From contig CAYNAU010000003.1 of assembly GCA_964395715.1 (NCBI GenBank), positions 296,130 to 360,129 on the forward strand: 64,000 nucleotides of DNA, given 5' to 3'. A program made the position numbers and the translations under genes. This DNA is from Porticoccus sp964395715 (GTDB lineage: Bacteria > Pseudomonadota > Gammaproteobacteria > Pseudomonadales > Porticoccaceae). This document shows positions 1-8,981 of this stretch, one piece after another (the first letter of the stretch is position 1; each line of letters begins with the position of its first letter). The notes under the pieces are model-generated. The model saw nothing but the letters and a program-made list of their open reading frames with translations. It made no database searches and was not told the DNA's origin.

Positions 1-438
1 CAGTTGGCCGCGCAGCTCGTCCAGATTGACGTGATCCCCGATGGAGTAGACAAAGGCACGCTGGCTGACAAACTCCCTGGGTGGCAAGCGGTGCATCAAG
101 GTGCTGACAGGGACGACGACCACGCCAGTGGAAGCTTGCGGCAACCGGAACAGGGTGCGCAACCGCTCCGAAATAATGTCCTGGTGTGGAGAGAACAGGT
201 CATAGGGAAGGGTTTCCCAGTCAGGAAAGTGGAAAACCGGATAGCTGTCGTCCAGAAAAAAACGCAGCTCGGTTTCCAGCTCCATCGCTGTTCGAGCTGA
301 CTCGGTAATCACCAGGGTCAGCCCCCGGTGTTGCTGACTGGCCTCGGCAATGGTGAGGGCAGTACCGGCTCCGTAGGCACCCTGCCAAAGGCGTTTGTCG
401 CCCGGGGCATTGAGTGGCGGAAGTGACAGTATCGACAT
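1..438 (-). CDS. mfd: Transcription-repair coupling factor Mfd, N-terminal part (runs off the window)
   Basis: The minus strand from ATG at 438 reads 146 codons without a stop to the window edge. The protein begins MSILSLPPLNAPGD and carries the conserved Mfd N-terminal block, including FPDWETLPYD at about residues 72-81, then SPHQDIISERL and a V-P-V-S-T-L-M-H-R-L stretch. This is the UvrB-homology region that recruits UvrA. Mfd is a DNA translocase that removes RNA polymerase stalled at lesions and hands the site to nucleotide excision repair. The RNA-polymerase-binding and helicase domains lie outside the window. It diverges from the lipoprotein gene at 528, the same neighbourhood as in Pseudomonas. 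Confidence 0.93.
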   Translation of the reverse strand, partial: MSILSLPPLNAPGDKRLWQGAYGAGTALTIAEASQQHRGLTLVITESARTAMELETELRFFLDDSYPVFHFPDWETLPYDLFSPHQDIISERLRTLFRLPQASTGVVVVPVSTLMHRLPPREFVSQRAFVYSIGDHVNLDELRGQL

Positions 439-527
439 GCTGGAAATGTACTTTTGTGGTCGGGGAATCGAGGTGTGGTATTTTAGCGAGGCCGTTTGGA
501 GATTGATATGTATACCTGGGAATTGTT

Positions 528-1205
528 GTGAGGCTAGCGCGTAAAGTCATACTGTGCTGGATGTGCCTGCTGCTGGTGGCCTGTGGGAACTCGCCCTTCA
601 AGGTAAAGAATCTGGCGAAGACGGATATCGATATGGTGTCCGATGCCCATTACCGGGAAGTGGAAACCCTATTGAGAAAATTGACGATTAAGCTTTACAA
701 GCGTAATCCGAGAGAACTTCACAAGGGCAGTGATCCCACTATCGAACAGCGGGTTTCCCAAATTTTTGATACGCCCGGCAAGCTGCAGTTTGCTGAGTTG
801 CCAGTGACGGGCACCAGGGCCATAGAGCTGTCCGTTGACCCCGCCTACAAGGGCGACAGGATATTTGCGCTTGTAGTCGGTTTGACGGACATGATTCGTG
901 AATCCTACGGTTATCAGCACGACTTCTACCTGTTTTCAGAGCTTGACCACCAAAAGCTTTACCACAGCGCCCGCAATATCGAAATTGCGCTGTGGCGGAT
1001 TGCCAGGGGTGTTGATGCAGGCAATAACCCCTTGATTCTCACCAACAGTTGGCGAGGGGAGCGGCGCAACCTGAGCTATGAACGGCTGTTCGGCAAGTTG
1101 ATTGCGCTGCAGGATATGATCGCTACGATTACAGCGCAGAAGAATCAGCGGGTGATCAAGACTGTGGCCCAGAATGTGGCAACCATGGCTTTTATTCCCC
1201 TGTAG
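528..1205 (+). CDS. Predicted lipoprotein of unknown function next to mfd and gap
   Basis: A 225-residue protein whose N terminus (MRLARKVILCWMCLLLVACGN) is a short charged region, a hydrophobic stretch and an LVAC lipobox, so it should be lipidated at Cys19 and anchored in an envelope membrane. The mature part is mixed polar sequence without a catalytic motif I recognise. The GTG at 528 is the only start that keeps the full signal peptide in frame. Pseudomonas has a lipoprotein of similar type between mfd and the long-form gap gene, so this is probably the same conserved, uncharacterised family. Function unknown. Confidence 0.8.
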   Translation: MRLARKVILCWMCLLLVACGNSPFKVKNLAKTDIDMVSDAHYREVETLLRKLTIKLYKRNPRELHKGSDPTIEQRVSQIFDTPGKLQFAELPVTGTRAIELSVDPAYKGDRIFALVVGLTDMIRESYGYQHDFYLFSELDHQKLYHSARNIEIALWRIARGVDAGNNPLILTNSWRGERRNLSYERLFGKLIALQDMIATITAQKNQRVIKTVAQNVATMAFIPL

Positions 1206-1293
1206 GATAGGTACCGTCTAGGTTGAAAAGCGGGCTTTACTGACCCAAATCAATCATAGATGAACTGAAGTACCAGATATTCACCAGTCTTAG

Positions 1294-1322
1294 TTGCTCT
1301 GAAAACATTGAATACCGATAAT
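1294..1322 (+). promoter_or_regulatory. Candidate sigma-70 promoter for gap
   Basis: TTGCTC (1294-1299), a 17-base spacer and GATAAT (1317-1322) lie about 60 bases before the gap start codon in the 177-base gap after the lipoprotein gene. The -10 is one mismatch from consensus and the spacing is ideal. Prediction from sequence only. Confidence 0.4.
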
Positions 1323-1382
1323 AGCGCCCCTCGACGGACTGTGCTCCGCAAAGCTCCTTGAATCTAGCGAGAGGTTGACTAA

Positions 1383-2843
1383 GTGACTGAACAAAACCGC
1401 CCGGTTCCCGCCGATTTTTTTGCTGACTGGAAAGAGCGCGAAGCGCTGGCAGAGGCCATGATTCCTCTGATTGGCAAGCTCTATCGTGAGAACAATGTGT
1501 CTCTCTATATGTACGGCCGGAATATGGTAAACCGCTCAGTGATCGAGCTGATGAAGGCGCACCGTTTTGTACGCCAGATCGAGCACAATGAGCTGTCCGA
1601 GTTTGAAACCTTTCCCTTGATCAAAGCGCTGGCCGAAATGGATCTGGGGCCTGCCCATATTGATATCGGCAAGCTCACCGTGAAGTATCAGGATTCTGGC
1701 AATGGTGAAGATCTGACAGCCTTTTTGCAGCGCGAGGTGGGTGACGATATCGGCTGTATGCGTAAGCCACTGCCGCAACCTCAGGACATTGTTCTGTATG
1801 GTTTCGGTCGTATCGGTCGACTCCTGGCTCGGCTGTTGCTGGAAAAAACGGGCAGTGGTGACCTGCTGCGTTTGCGTGCCATTGTGGTGCGCAAGGGCAA
1901 AAGTGCAGACGATCTGGCAAAGCGTGCCAGCCTGCTGCGCAGGGATTCGGTACATGGTGCCTTTGACGGCACCATTCGTGTCCTGGAAGACAAGAATATC
2001 CTGGTGTGTAATGGCAACCCGATCCAGGTGATTTATGCCAACTCTCCTGAGGAGGTGGATTACACCGAATACGGTATCAGCAATGCCATTGTCGTGGATA
2101 ACACCGGTGTCTGGCGCGATGAAGAAGGTCTGGGCCAACATCTGAAGTGCCCCGGCGCCGGCAAGGTGATTCTGACAGCGCCCGGTAAAGGTGACATTCC
2201 CAATATTGTTTACGGTATCAACCAGGGAGAAATCACCCCGGATTCCAAAATCATTTCTGCGGCGTCCTGCACTACCAACGCGATCGTGCCGGTTCTCAAG
2301 GCATTGATGGATGACTACGGCATTGAGCGCGGCCATGTGGAAACGGTTCACTCGTACACCAACGACCAGAACCTGATTGATAACTATCACAAGGGTTCCC
2401 GTCGGGGTCGGAGCGCACCATTGAATATGGTGATTACTGAAACAGGTGCAGCCAAAGCGGTGGCCAAGGCACTGCCGGAACTGGCCGGCAAACTTACCGG
2501 TAATGCCATCCGGGTGCCGACGCCAAATGTGTCCATGGCGATTCTGAATCTGCAGTTGGGTCGCGAGACCACCAAAGAAGAGCTGAACGAATATATGCGC
2601 AAGGTGGCACTGTACTCACCCTTGCAGCAGCAGATTGACTACACCATTTCCTCGGAGGCGGTATCCACCGACTTTGTCGGTTCCAGACATGCCTGTATTT
2701 TTGATTCCGAGGCGACCATTGTCAGTGGTGACAGCGTCGTACTTTACTGCTGGTACGACAATGAATTTGGATACAGCTGCCAGGTGGTTCGCTGCCTGGA
2801 AAAACTGGCCGGGCTTTCCTGGGCCATGTATCCGAAATCCTGA
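1383..2843 (+). CDS. gap: Glyceraldehyde-3-phosphate dehydrogenase, long N-extended form
   Basis: Oxidises glyceraldehyde 3-phosphate to 1,3-bisphosphoglycerate (or the reverse) with NAD(P). The product has 486 residues against about 335 for classical GAPDH. The first 130 or so residues are an extra alpha-rich region, then the Rossmann motif GFGRIGR (140-146) begins the usual enzyme. The active site ASCTTNAI has its nucleophile at Cys296, and the C-terminal YDNEFGYS signature is present. Pseudomonas carries the same long type beside mfd. The GTG start at 1383 follows a GAGAGG ribosome site. A terminator follows directly, so the gene is probably monocistronic. Cofactor preference and direction cannot be told from sequence. 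Confidence 0.93.
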   Translation: MTEQNRPVPADFFADWKEREALAEAMIPLIGKLYRENNVSLYMYGRNMVNRSVIELMKAHRFVRQIEHNELSEFETFPLIKALAEMDLGPAHIDIGKLTVKYQDSGNGEDLTAFLQREVGDDIGCMRKPLPQPQDIVLYGFGRIGRLLARLLLEKTGSGDLLRLRAIVVRKGKSADDLAKRASLLRRDSVHGAFDGTIRVLEDKNILVCNGNPIQVIYANSPEEVDYTEYGISNAIVVDNTGVWRDEEGLGQHLKCPGAGKVILTAPGKGDIPNIVYGINQGEITPDSKIISAASCTTNAIVPVLKALMDDYGIERGHVETVHSYTNDQNLIDNYHKGSRRGRSAPLNMVITETGAAKAVAKALPELAGKLTGNAIRVPTPNVSMAILNLQLGRETTKEELNEYMRKVALYSPLQQQIDYTISSEAVSTDFVGSRHACIFDSEATIVSGDSVVLYCWYDNEFGYSCQVVRCLEKLAGLSWAMYPKS

Positions 2844-2844
2844 C

Positions 2845-2878
2845 AAAAAAGAAGCCGCACTCTGTTGCGGCTTTTTTG
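2845..2878 (+). terminator. Rho-independent terminator after gap
   Basis: AAGCCGCA (2852-2859) pairs with TGCGGCTT (2866-2873) around a 6-base loop. The stem is preceded by six A and runs into six T. It starts two bases after the gap stop codon. The A-rich 5' arm could also make it work in reverse. Confidence 0.88.
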
Positions 2879-2941
2879 TGGCCGGGCCGGTAACTGGCGC
2901 AGAAATACTGGTGTCAGGGCGAATAGCCCCACCTTTCGCAC

Positions 2942-2970
2942 TGGTAATAGAAGGCGCTGACCTTTATAAT
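2942..2970 (+). promoter_or_regulatory. Possible promoter of the nqr operon
   Basis: The 290-base gap between gap and nqrA must hold the nqr promoter. A perfect -10 hexamer TATAAT sits at 2965-2970, but no good -35 lies 16-18 bases upstream (best is TGGTAA at 2942). If used, it gives a leader of about 155 bases with a small GCTCT/AGAGC hairpin near 3082-3099. Otherwise I see nothing in this gap. Confidence 0.3.
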
Positions 2971-3133
2971 CCCGGCGTTTTGTTGGTCAGCATTATCGGC
3001 CTGACGCGGGCTGTTTTTGCTGCTATCAGGTGACGGTTACCTCCGTTGCCTGTTGTCGCTGACAAGCGATAAAAAAATTGGGGCTCTTCGAGTAGAGCGA
3101 AAAAATCATAAACCGCATCAGTAGGCACAACCT

Positions 3134-4480
3134 ATGATCAAGATCCGTCGCGGAATGGACTTACCGATTTCGGGTTCACCCGAGCAAGTCATTCACGATG
3201 GGCCCAAGGTGAATTCTGTCGCAGTTGTAGGCTTTGACTATGTGGGGATGAAACCCACCATGGCTGTCAAAGAGGGCGATAGGGTAAAACTGGGCCAGTT
3301 AATTTTTACTGACAAGAAAACCGAAGGCGTGTGCTTTACGGCACCCGCAGCCGGAGTCATTTCTGCTATCAATCGCGGTGAGCGACGTGTGTTGCACTCT
3401 GTCGTGATTGATATCGATGGCGATGACCAGGAGACTTTCGCCCAGTACGGCGCCGCCGAATTGGAGCAACTGGAGCGCTCAGCAGTCGTCGACAACCTGG
3501 TGAACTCCGGTTTGTGGACAGCGCTGCGTACTCGCCCCTACTCCAAGATTCCATCACCTGCCGCTGAGGCCCCCAATTCTATCTTTGTGACCGCCATGGA
3601 TACCAACCCCCTGGCGGCAGACCCGGCACTGATCATTGCCGAACGCAGTGACGACTTTGCCAATGGCCTGAAAGTCCTCAAGCGTCTCACCGATGGTGCG
3701 GTACACCTCTGCCACGCAGAAGGCAGTCAGGTCGCCGGTGGTGAGGTGGCAGGGGTTCAGGTCAACAGTTTTGCGGGACCGCACCCTGCTGGTCTGGCAG
3801 GCACCCATATCCATTTTGTCGACCCGGTCAGCGTAAATAAAACGGTTTGGACCATTGGCTATCAGGATGTGATGGCGATTGGTGCGCTGTTTACCACGGG
3901 ACAGCTGGATACCCGTCGCGTAGTTGCCCTCGCAGGTCCTCAGGTAGAAAAACCTCAATTGCTGCGCACCCGACTGGGCGCCAGCCTGACCGACCTGACA
4001 GCTGGTCAATTGAAAGCGGGAGAAAACCGGGTGATTTCGGGCTCTGTCTTGTCCGGTCGCAACGCTGCAGGTGATTTTGCCTACCTGGGTCGTTACGACA
4101 ACCAGGTTGCTGTGTTGCTGGAAGGTCATCAACGTGAGTTCTTCCGTTACCTGTCTCTAGGCAGCAAGCGTCACTCGGCCATGCCGATCTACCTGTCGTC
4201 CCTGAGCAAGGGCCAGTCCTTTGACTTCACCACCAACACCAATGGTAGTGAGCGTGCCATGGTCCCGCTGGGTAACTATGAAAAAGTCATGCCGCTAGAC
4301 ATTCTGCCGACGCAACTGCTGCGCTCGCTGATTGTTGGTGATACAGAAACAGCCCAGAAACTGGGTTGTCTGGAGCTGGATGAAGAAGATCTCGCGCTCT
4401 GCACCTATGTCTGTGTGGGCAAGTACGAATACGGTCCGATTCTTCGCGATAACCTGACCCGTATTGAGAAGGAGGGCTGA
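3134..4480 (+). CDS. nqrA: Na+-translocating NADH:quinone reductase subunit A
   Basis: The 448-residue cytoplasmic subunit of Na+-NQR, the respiratory complex that couples NADH oxidation by ubiquinone to Na+ export. The start MIKIRRGMDLPISGSP is the family's typical N terminus, followed by the biotin/lipoyl-like fold seen in NqrA and RnfC (VKEGDRVKLGQLIFTD, about residues 40-55). NqrA has no transmembrane segments and is associated with quinone binding. It is first in an eight-gene operon, two bases before nqrB. Length and N terminus agree with the family. Confidence 0.97.
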   Translation: MIKIRRGMDLPISGSPEQVIHDGPKVNSVAVVGFDYVGMKPTMAVKEGDRVKLGQLIFTDKKTEGVCFTAPAAGVISAINRGERRVLHSVVIDIDGDDQETFAQYGAAELEQLERSAVVDNLVNSGLWTALRTRPYSKIPSPAAEAPNSIFVTAMDTNPLAADPALIIAERSDDFANGLKVLKRLTDGAVHLCHAEGSQVAGGEVAGVQVNSFAGPHPAGLAGTHIHFVDPVSVNKTVWTIGYQDVMAIGALFTTGQLDTRRVVALAGPQVEKPQLLRTRLGASLTDLTAGQLKAGENRVISGSVLSGRNAAGDFAYLGRYDNQVAVLLEGHQREFFRYLSLGSKRHSAMPIYLSSLSKGQSFDFTTNTNGSERAMVPLGNYEKVMPLDILPTQLLRSLIVGDTETAQKLGCLELDEEDLALCTYVCVGKYEYGPILRDNLTRIEKEG

Positions 4481-4482
4481 TA

Positions 4483-5685
4483 GTGAAAGCGTTGCGTAAC
4501 TATCTCGACAAGATCGAGCCACACTTCGAAGAGGGTGGCAAATGGCACAAGTGGTTTGCCCTCTATGAAGCTGTAGATACCATTTTCTATTCTCCGGGTT
4601 CGGTGACCAAAAACGGTTCACATATCCGCGATGGTATTGACCTGAAGCGCGTCATGATCACCGTCTGGCTGGCGGCTTTCCCTGCCATGTTCTACGGCAT
4701 GTACAACCTGGGTTTTCAGGCCAACACCATTCTTGCGGCCACCGGCACTACAGACGTCGCCGGTTGGCACGGTGCACTGATTTCCCTGCTGGCCGGTCAT
4801 GACCCGAACAGTATTTGGGATTGTATGTGGTACGGTGCGGTCTACTTTATACCGATCTACATGGTGACCTTTATTGTCGGCGGCTTCTGGGAAGTGCTGT
4901 TTGCCATGGTGCGCGGACATGAAGTTAACGAAGGCTTTTTTGTCACCTCCATTCTTTTTGCCCTGATCTGTCCCCCCGACATGCCCCTGTGGCAGGTGGC
5001 GCTGGGTATCAGCTTCGGTGTGGTAATCGGTAAGGAAGTGTTCGGCGGAACCGGCAAGAATTTCCTCAACCCGGCTCTGACTGGTAGGGCTTTCCTGTTC
5101 TTTGCTTACCCCGCAGAAATGTCCGGTGATGCAGTCTGGACCGCTGTCGATGGTTATACCGGCGCGACGGCACTGTCAATGGCTGCACAACAGGGTATGG
5201 ATGTGTTGCAGCAGCAGATGACCTGGATGGATGCATTTTTCGGTAACATGCACGGTTCAATTGGAGAAACCTCAACCCTGGCGATCTTTATCGGTGGTGC
5301 GCTGTTGCTACTTAACCGCATTGCCTCCTGGCGGATTATGGCCGGTGTGATGATCGGTATGATTGCGCTGTCATCGCTGTTTAATCTGATCGGCTCTGAT
5401 ACCAATCCGATGTTCAATGTGCCCTGGTACTGGCACATGGTCATGGGCGGCTTTGCCTTCGGTATGGTGTTTATGGCAACCGATCCGGTGTCTGCGTCCA
5501 TGACGGATACCGGCAAACTATGGTTTGGTGCCCTGATAGGTGTCATGGTGGTGCTGATCCGCGTTGTTAACCCGGCGTTCCCGGAGGGTATGATGCTGGC
5601 GATCCTGTTCGCCAACCTGTTTGCACCATTGATCGATCACTTTGTGGTTGAAGCTAATATCAAGCGGAGGGTGGCACGTGGCTAG
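4483..5685 (+). CDS. nqrB: Na+-translocating NADH:quinone reductase subunit B
   Basis: The 400-residue membrane core of Na+-NQR, with about ten hydrophobic helices. It carries a covalent FMN on a threonine: the flavin-attachment motif DGYTGAT spans residues 223-229, making Thr229 the expected site. The attachment enzyme, apbE, is in the same operon. NqrB also holds riboflavin and forms much of the Na+ path in known complexes. The GTG start at 4483 follows AAGGAGG, two bases after nqrA. Its 3' end overlaps nqrC by 8 bases, suggesting translational coupling. Confidence 0.97.
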   Translation: MKALRNYLDKIEPHFEEGGKWHKWFALYEAVDTIFYSPGSVTKNGSHIRDGIDLKRVMITVWLAAFPAMFYGMYNLGFQANTILAATGTTDVAGWHGALISLLAGHDPNSIWDCMWYGAVYFIPIYMVTFIVGGFWEVLFAMVRGHEVNEGFFVTSILFALICPPDMPLWQVALGISFGVVIGKEVFGGTGKNFLNPALTGRAFLFFAYPAEMSGDAVWTAVDGYTGATALSMAAQQGMDVLQQQMTWMDAFFGNMHGSIGETSTLAIFIGGALLLLNRIASWRIMAGVMIGMIALSSLFNLIGSDTNPMFNVPWYWHMVMGGFAFGMVFMATDPVSASMTDTGKLWFGALIGVMVVLIRVVNPAFPEGMMLAILFANLFAPLIDHFVVEANIKRRVARG

Positions 5686-6451
5686 TAACGATTCGATTTC
5701 CAAAACTATCACCGTTGCGCTGGCGCTCTGCATTGTCTGCTCAGTCTTTGTTTCCACAGCGGCAGTCATGTTGCGTCCTGCACAGCAGGTGAATAAGGAT
5801 CTTGACCGGAAAACCAACATTCTGGCAGCGGCCGGCATGTTGAAGCCCGGTCTCAGTGTGGATGAGCAGTTCGCTAATGTGACAACCCGTGCTGTCGACA
5901 TGAAAACCGGTAAATTTAGCGATGCCGTTGATGTGTCCAGCTACGATCAGCGCAAATCTGCAAAAGTGCCCTCTATGTCAACCGACCTGAGCGATGAAGA
6001 AGACATCGCCAAGATCGGTCGTCGTGCCGACTACGCGCTTGTCTATATTGTTGAAGGTGATTCCGGTATCGACAAAGTCATCCTGCCGATCAAGGGCTAC
6101 GGCCTGTGGTCGACTCTTTATGGCTTTATCGCGCTGGAGTCTGACCTCAACACGGTCGCTGGTCTCGGCTTCTACGAGCACGCTGAAACCCCCGGCCTCG
6201 GTGGTGAGGTAGACAACCCAAGCTGGAAAGCGAAGTGGGTTGGCAAGGAAACCTACGGCGAAGACAACAAGGCGATACTGACGGTTATCAAGGGGACAGT
6301 CGACAACACTCGGCCCGAGGCATCCCATCAGGTTGATGGATTGTCGGGGGCGACCCTCACTAGTCGTGGTGTCGATAACCTGATTAAATTCTGGATGGGC
6401 GATAACGGCTTTGCCCCATTCCTGGCTAACTTGCGTGCAGGGGAGGCCTGA
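5678..6451 (+). CDS. nqrC: Na+-translocating NADH:quinone reductase subunit C
   Basis: A 257-residue subunit with one N-terminal membrane helix (about residues 9-31) and a periplasmic domain bearing the second covalent FMN. The motif DGLSGAT at 220-226 marks Thr226. The start chosen is GTG at 5678, reading MASNDSISKT, which matches the family and has GGAGG seven bases upstream. A longer frame from 5642 would add 12 residues absent from NqrC proteins. The gene overlaps the end of nqrB. Confidence 0.96.
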   Translation: MASNDSISKTITVALALCIVCSVFVSTAAVMLRPAQQVNKDLDRKTNILAAAGMLKPGLSVDEQFANVTTRAVDMKTGKFSDAVDVSSYDQRKSAKVPSMSTDLSDEEDIAKIGRRADYALVYIVEGDSGIDKVILPIKGYGLWSTLYGFIALESDLNTVAGLGFYEHAETPGLGGEVDNPSWKAKWVGKETYGEDNKAILTVIKGTVDNTRPEASHQVDGLSGATLTSRGVDNLIKFWMGDNGFAPFLANLRAGEA

Positions 6452-6453
6452 TC

Positions 6454-7119
6454 ATGGCGACGAAAACAAAAGATGTTTTATTAAATCCAATTTTCGACAA
6501 TAACCCGATTGCGCTGCAGATTCTCGGTATTTGTTCTGCATTGGCGGTAACCTCCAGTCTGCAGGTCTCATTCGTAATGTGTATTGCACTGACACTGGTG
6601 ACGGCATTCTCGAGCATGTTCGTGTCGATGATTCGCCATCACATTCCGTCCAGTATCCGCATTATTGTGCAGATGACCATTATTGCATCACTGGTTATCG
6701 TGGTTGATCAGATCCTCAAGGCTGTGGCTTACGATATCAGTAAGCAGTTGTCTGTTTTTGTGGGACTGATTATCACCAACTGTATCGTAATGGGTCGTGC
6801 TGAAGCCTATGCCATGAAAAACCCGCCGATTCCCAGCTTTCTGGATGGTATCGGGAATGGCCTGGGATACAGTGTGATCCTGTTGGTGCTGGCCTTTATC
6901 CGCGAGCTGTTTGGTTCCGGCAAACTGTTTGGCTTTGAAGTTCTGCCGCTGGCAAGCACCGGTGGCTGGTACGTGCCCAACGGTCTTCTGCTTCTGCCGC
7001 CAAGCGCTTTCTTCCTGATCGGCTTGTTTATCTGGGCACTGCGTACCTGGAAAAAATCTCAGGTTGAAGCCCCTGAGTTCAAGATTGCACCCAATACGCC
7101 GAAAGGGGAGGTTGCCTGA
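6454..7119 (+). CDS. nqrD: Na+-translocating NADH:quinone reductase subunit D
   Basis: A 221-residue integral membrane subunit with about six helices, homologous to RnfE/RsxE. Recognisable stretches are the N-terminal NPIFDNNPIALQILGICSAL and the central IITNCIVMGRAEAYAMKNPP (residues 108-127), whose cysteine helps hold the 2Fe-2S cluster shared between NqrD and NqrE. A GGGGAGG ribosome site precedes the next start. The gene begins two bases after nqrC and overlaps nqrE by one base (TGATG). Confidence 0.96.
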   Translation: MATKTKDVLLNPIFDNNPIALQILGICSALAVTSSLQVSFVMCIALTLVTAFSSMFVSMIRHHIPSSIRIIVQMTIIASLVIVVDQILKAVAYDISKQLSVFVGLIITNCIVMGRAEAYAMKNPPIPSFLDGIGNGLGYSVILLVLAFIRELFGSGKLFGFEVLPLASTGGWYVPNGLLLLPPSAFFLIGLFIWALRTWKKSQVEAPEFKIAPNTPKGEVA

Positions 7120-7736
7120 TGGAACATTTACTCGGTTTGTTTGTGCGCTCTGTTTTCATTGAAAACATGGCGCTGGCCTTTTTCTTGGGCATGTGTACGT
7201 TCCTCGCGATCTCGAAAAAGGTTCAGGCGGCCATCGGTCTGGGTATCGCGGTCATTGTGGTACTGACCATTACCGTGCCGGCCAACAATCTGATCTTTAC
7301 CTACCTGTTGTCTGAAGGGGCGCTGAGCTGGACAGGCATTGATGGCATGGAAAATGTGGATCTGAGCTTCCTGGGTCTGCTGAGCTACATTGGTGTGATT
7401 GCGGCAATCGTGCAGATCATGGAAATGTTTCTCGATAAGTACGTACCAGCACTCTATAACGCCCTGGGTGTGTTCCTGCCATTGATTACGGTGAACTGTG
7501 CCATTCTCGGCGCGTCCCTCTTCATGGTGGAGCGCGACTACGATTTGGCTGAAAGCACCGTCTTCGGGTTTGGCGCAGGTGTTGGCTGGGCTCTGGCAAT
7601 CATTGCCCTGGCAGGTGTACGCGAGAAATTAAAGTACAGCGATGTCCCTGCCGGTCTGCAAGGCCTGGGCATTACCTTTATCACTGTCGGACTGATGTCG
7701 TTGGGCTTTATGTCTTTCGGCGGTATCGATCTGTAA
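7119..7736 (+). CDS. nqrE: Na+-translocating NADH:quinone reductase subunit E
   Basis: A 205-residue six-helix membrane subunit, homologous to RsxA and NqrD in inverted topology. It starts MEHLLGLFVRSVFIENMALA, the family N terminus, and contains TVNCAILGASLFMVERDY (about 127-144) with the cysteine expected to coordinate the intramembrane iron-sulfur centre. The start overlaps the nqrD stop as TGATG, which suggests coupled translation of the D/E pair. Length matches the family (about 200). Confidence 0.96.
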   Translation: MEHLLGLFVRSVFIENMALAFFLGMCTFLAISKKVQAAIGLGIAVIVVLTITVPANNLIFTYLLSEGALSWTGIDGMENVDLSFLGLLSYIGVIAAIVQIMEMFLDKYVPALYNALGVFLPLITVNCAILGASLFMVERDYDLAESTVFGFGAGVGWALAIIALAGVREKLKYSDVPAGLQGLGITFITVGLMSLGFMSFGGIDL

Positions 7737-7757
7737 TCGGCGAGGAGAAGATAGATA

Positions 7758-8981
7758 ATGAATCTGGAAATCATACTCGGCGTCGTGATGTTCACCGTAG
7801 TGGTGTTGGCGTTAGTGGCGTTCATTCTTGCCGCTCGTGCTCGCCTTGTGAGCTCGGGTGACGTCACCATTGATATCAATGGTGAGAAAACCATTACCGT
7901 ACCTGCCGGTGACAAACTGTTGCAGACACTGTCTGCTGCAGGACTGTTTCTGCCTTCTGCCTGTGGTGGTGGCGGTAGCTGTGCCCAGTGTAAATGTATC
8001 GTGACTGACGGTGGTGGCGCCATGCTACCCACAGAGGAAGCCCACTTTACGCGTCGTGAAGCCAATGAAGGTTGGCGCCTGTCCTGTCAGACTCCGGTCA
8101 AACAGGACATGAAAGTGGAAGTGCCGGAAGAAGTGTTTGGTGTAAAACAGTGGGAATGTACGGTTGATAGCAACCCCAATGTGGCCACCTTTATCAAAGA
8201 GTTGACCTTGCGTTTGCCGGAAGGGGAGAACGTCGATTTCCGTGCCGGTGGTTATGTTCAGCTGGAATGTCCTCCTCACCGTGTCAAATACAGTGATTTT
8301 GATATAGAGGAAGAATATCGCGGTGACTGGGAGCGTTTCGGCTTCTTCAATCTGGAGTCGATCGTGAATGAGACAACCATTCGCGCTTACTCCATGGCCA
8401 ACTACCCGGAAGAGAAAGGCGTGGTGAAATTCAATATTCGCTGTGCCACTCCGCCACCCGGCTCTCAGGGTATTCCCCCGGGCATCATGTCGTCCTGGGT
8501 ATTCAACCTGAAACCCGGTGATAAGGTAAAAGTCTACGGTCCGTTTGGTGAGTTTTTCGCGAAGGATACAGACAATGAAATGGTGTTTATCGGCGGCGGT
8601 GCGGGTATGGCGCCAATGCGTTCGCACATTTTTGACCAGCTGCGTCGGATCAAAACTGACCGGAAAATTTCTTTCTGGTACGGTGCACGCTCTCTGCGCG
8701 AATGCTTCTACTCAGAAGAGTATGATGAACTCCAGGCTGAAAACGAGAATTTTAAATGGCATCTGGCCCTGTCCGATCCACAACCGGAAGATAACTGGGA
8801 AGGTCTCACCGGTTTTATTCACCAGGTCCTGTTTGAAAACTACCTGAAAGATCATCCGGCTCCGGAGGATTGTGAATATTATATGTGCGGGCCGCCGATG
8901 ATGAATGCCGCCGTGATCAAGATGCTGGTAGACCTCGGTGTTGAACGCGACAACATCTTCCTTGATGACTTCGGTGGTTGA
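7758..8981 (+). CDS. nqrF: Na+-translocating NADH:quinone reductase subunit F (NADH dehydrogenase)
   Basis: A 407-residue subunit through which electrons enter from NADH. An N-terminal membrane helix (about 3-25) is followed by a 2Fe-2S ferredoxin domain with ligands Cys69, Cys75, Cys78 and Cys110. Next comes an FAD-binding reductase domain (RAYSMANYPEE) and an NAD-binding domain (FIGGGAGMAPMRSH; YMCGPPMM near the end). It ends LDDFGG, as is usual for NqrF. A GGCGAGGAGA site precedes the start. The stop overlaps the apbE start. Confidence 0.97.
   Translation: MNLEIILGVVMFTVVVLALVAFILAARARLVSSGDVTIDINGEKTITVPAGDKLLQTLSAAGLFLPSACGGGGSCAQCKCIVTDGGGAMLPTEEAHFTRREANEGWRLSCQTPVKQDMKVEVPEEVFGVKQWECTVDSNPNVATFIKELTLRLPEGENVDFRAGGYVQLECPPHRVKYSDFDIEEEYRGDWERFGFFNLESIVNETTIRAYSMANYPEEKGVVKFNIRCATPPPGSQGIPPGIMSSWVFNLKPGDKVKVYGPFGEFFAKDTDNEMVFIGGGAGMAPMRSHIFDQLRRIKTDRKISFWYGARSLRECFYSEEYDELQAENENFKWHLALSDPQPEDNWEGLTGFIHQVLFENYLKDHPAPEDCEYYMCGPPMMNAAVIKMLVDLGVERDNIFLDDFGG

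Noticed and set aside
221..601. 126-codon minus-strand frame overlapping mfd
   Set aside because: Same strand, different frame from mfd; the mfd frame carries clear conserved motifs while this one does not.
1536..2390. 284-codon minus-strand frame inside gap
   Set aside because: It lies opposite a fully convincing GAPDH, has no recognisable motif and is a frame shadow.
2635..3033. 132-codon frame spanning the gap terminator
   Set aside because: It reads through the terminator and overlaps the gap gene in another frame.
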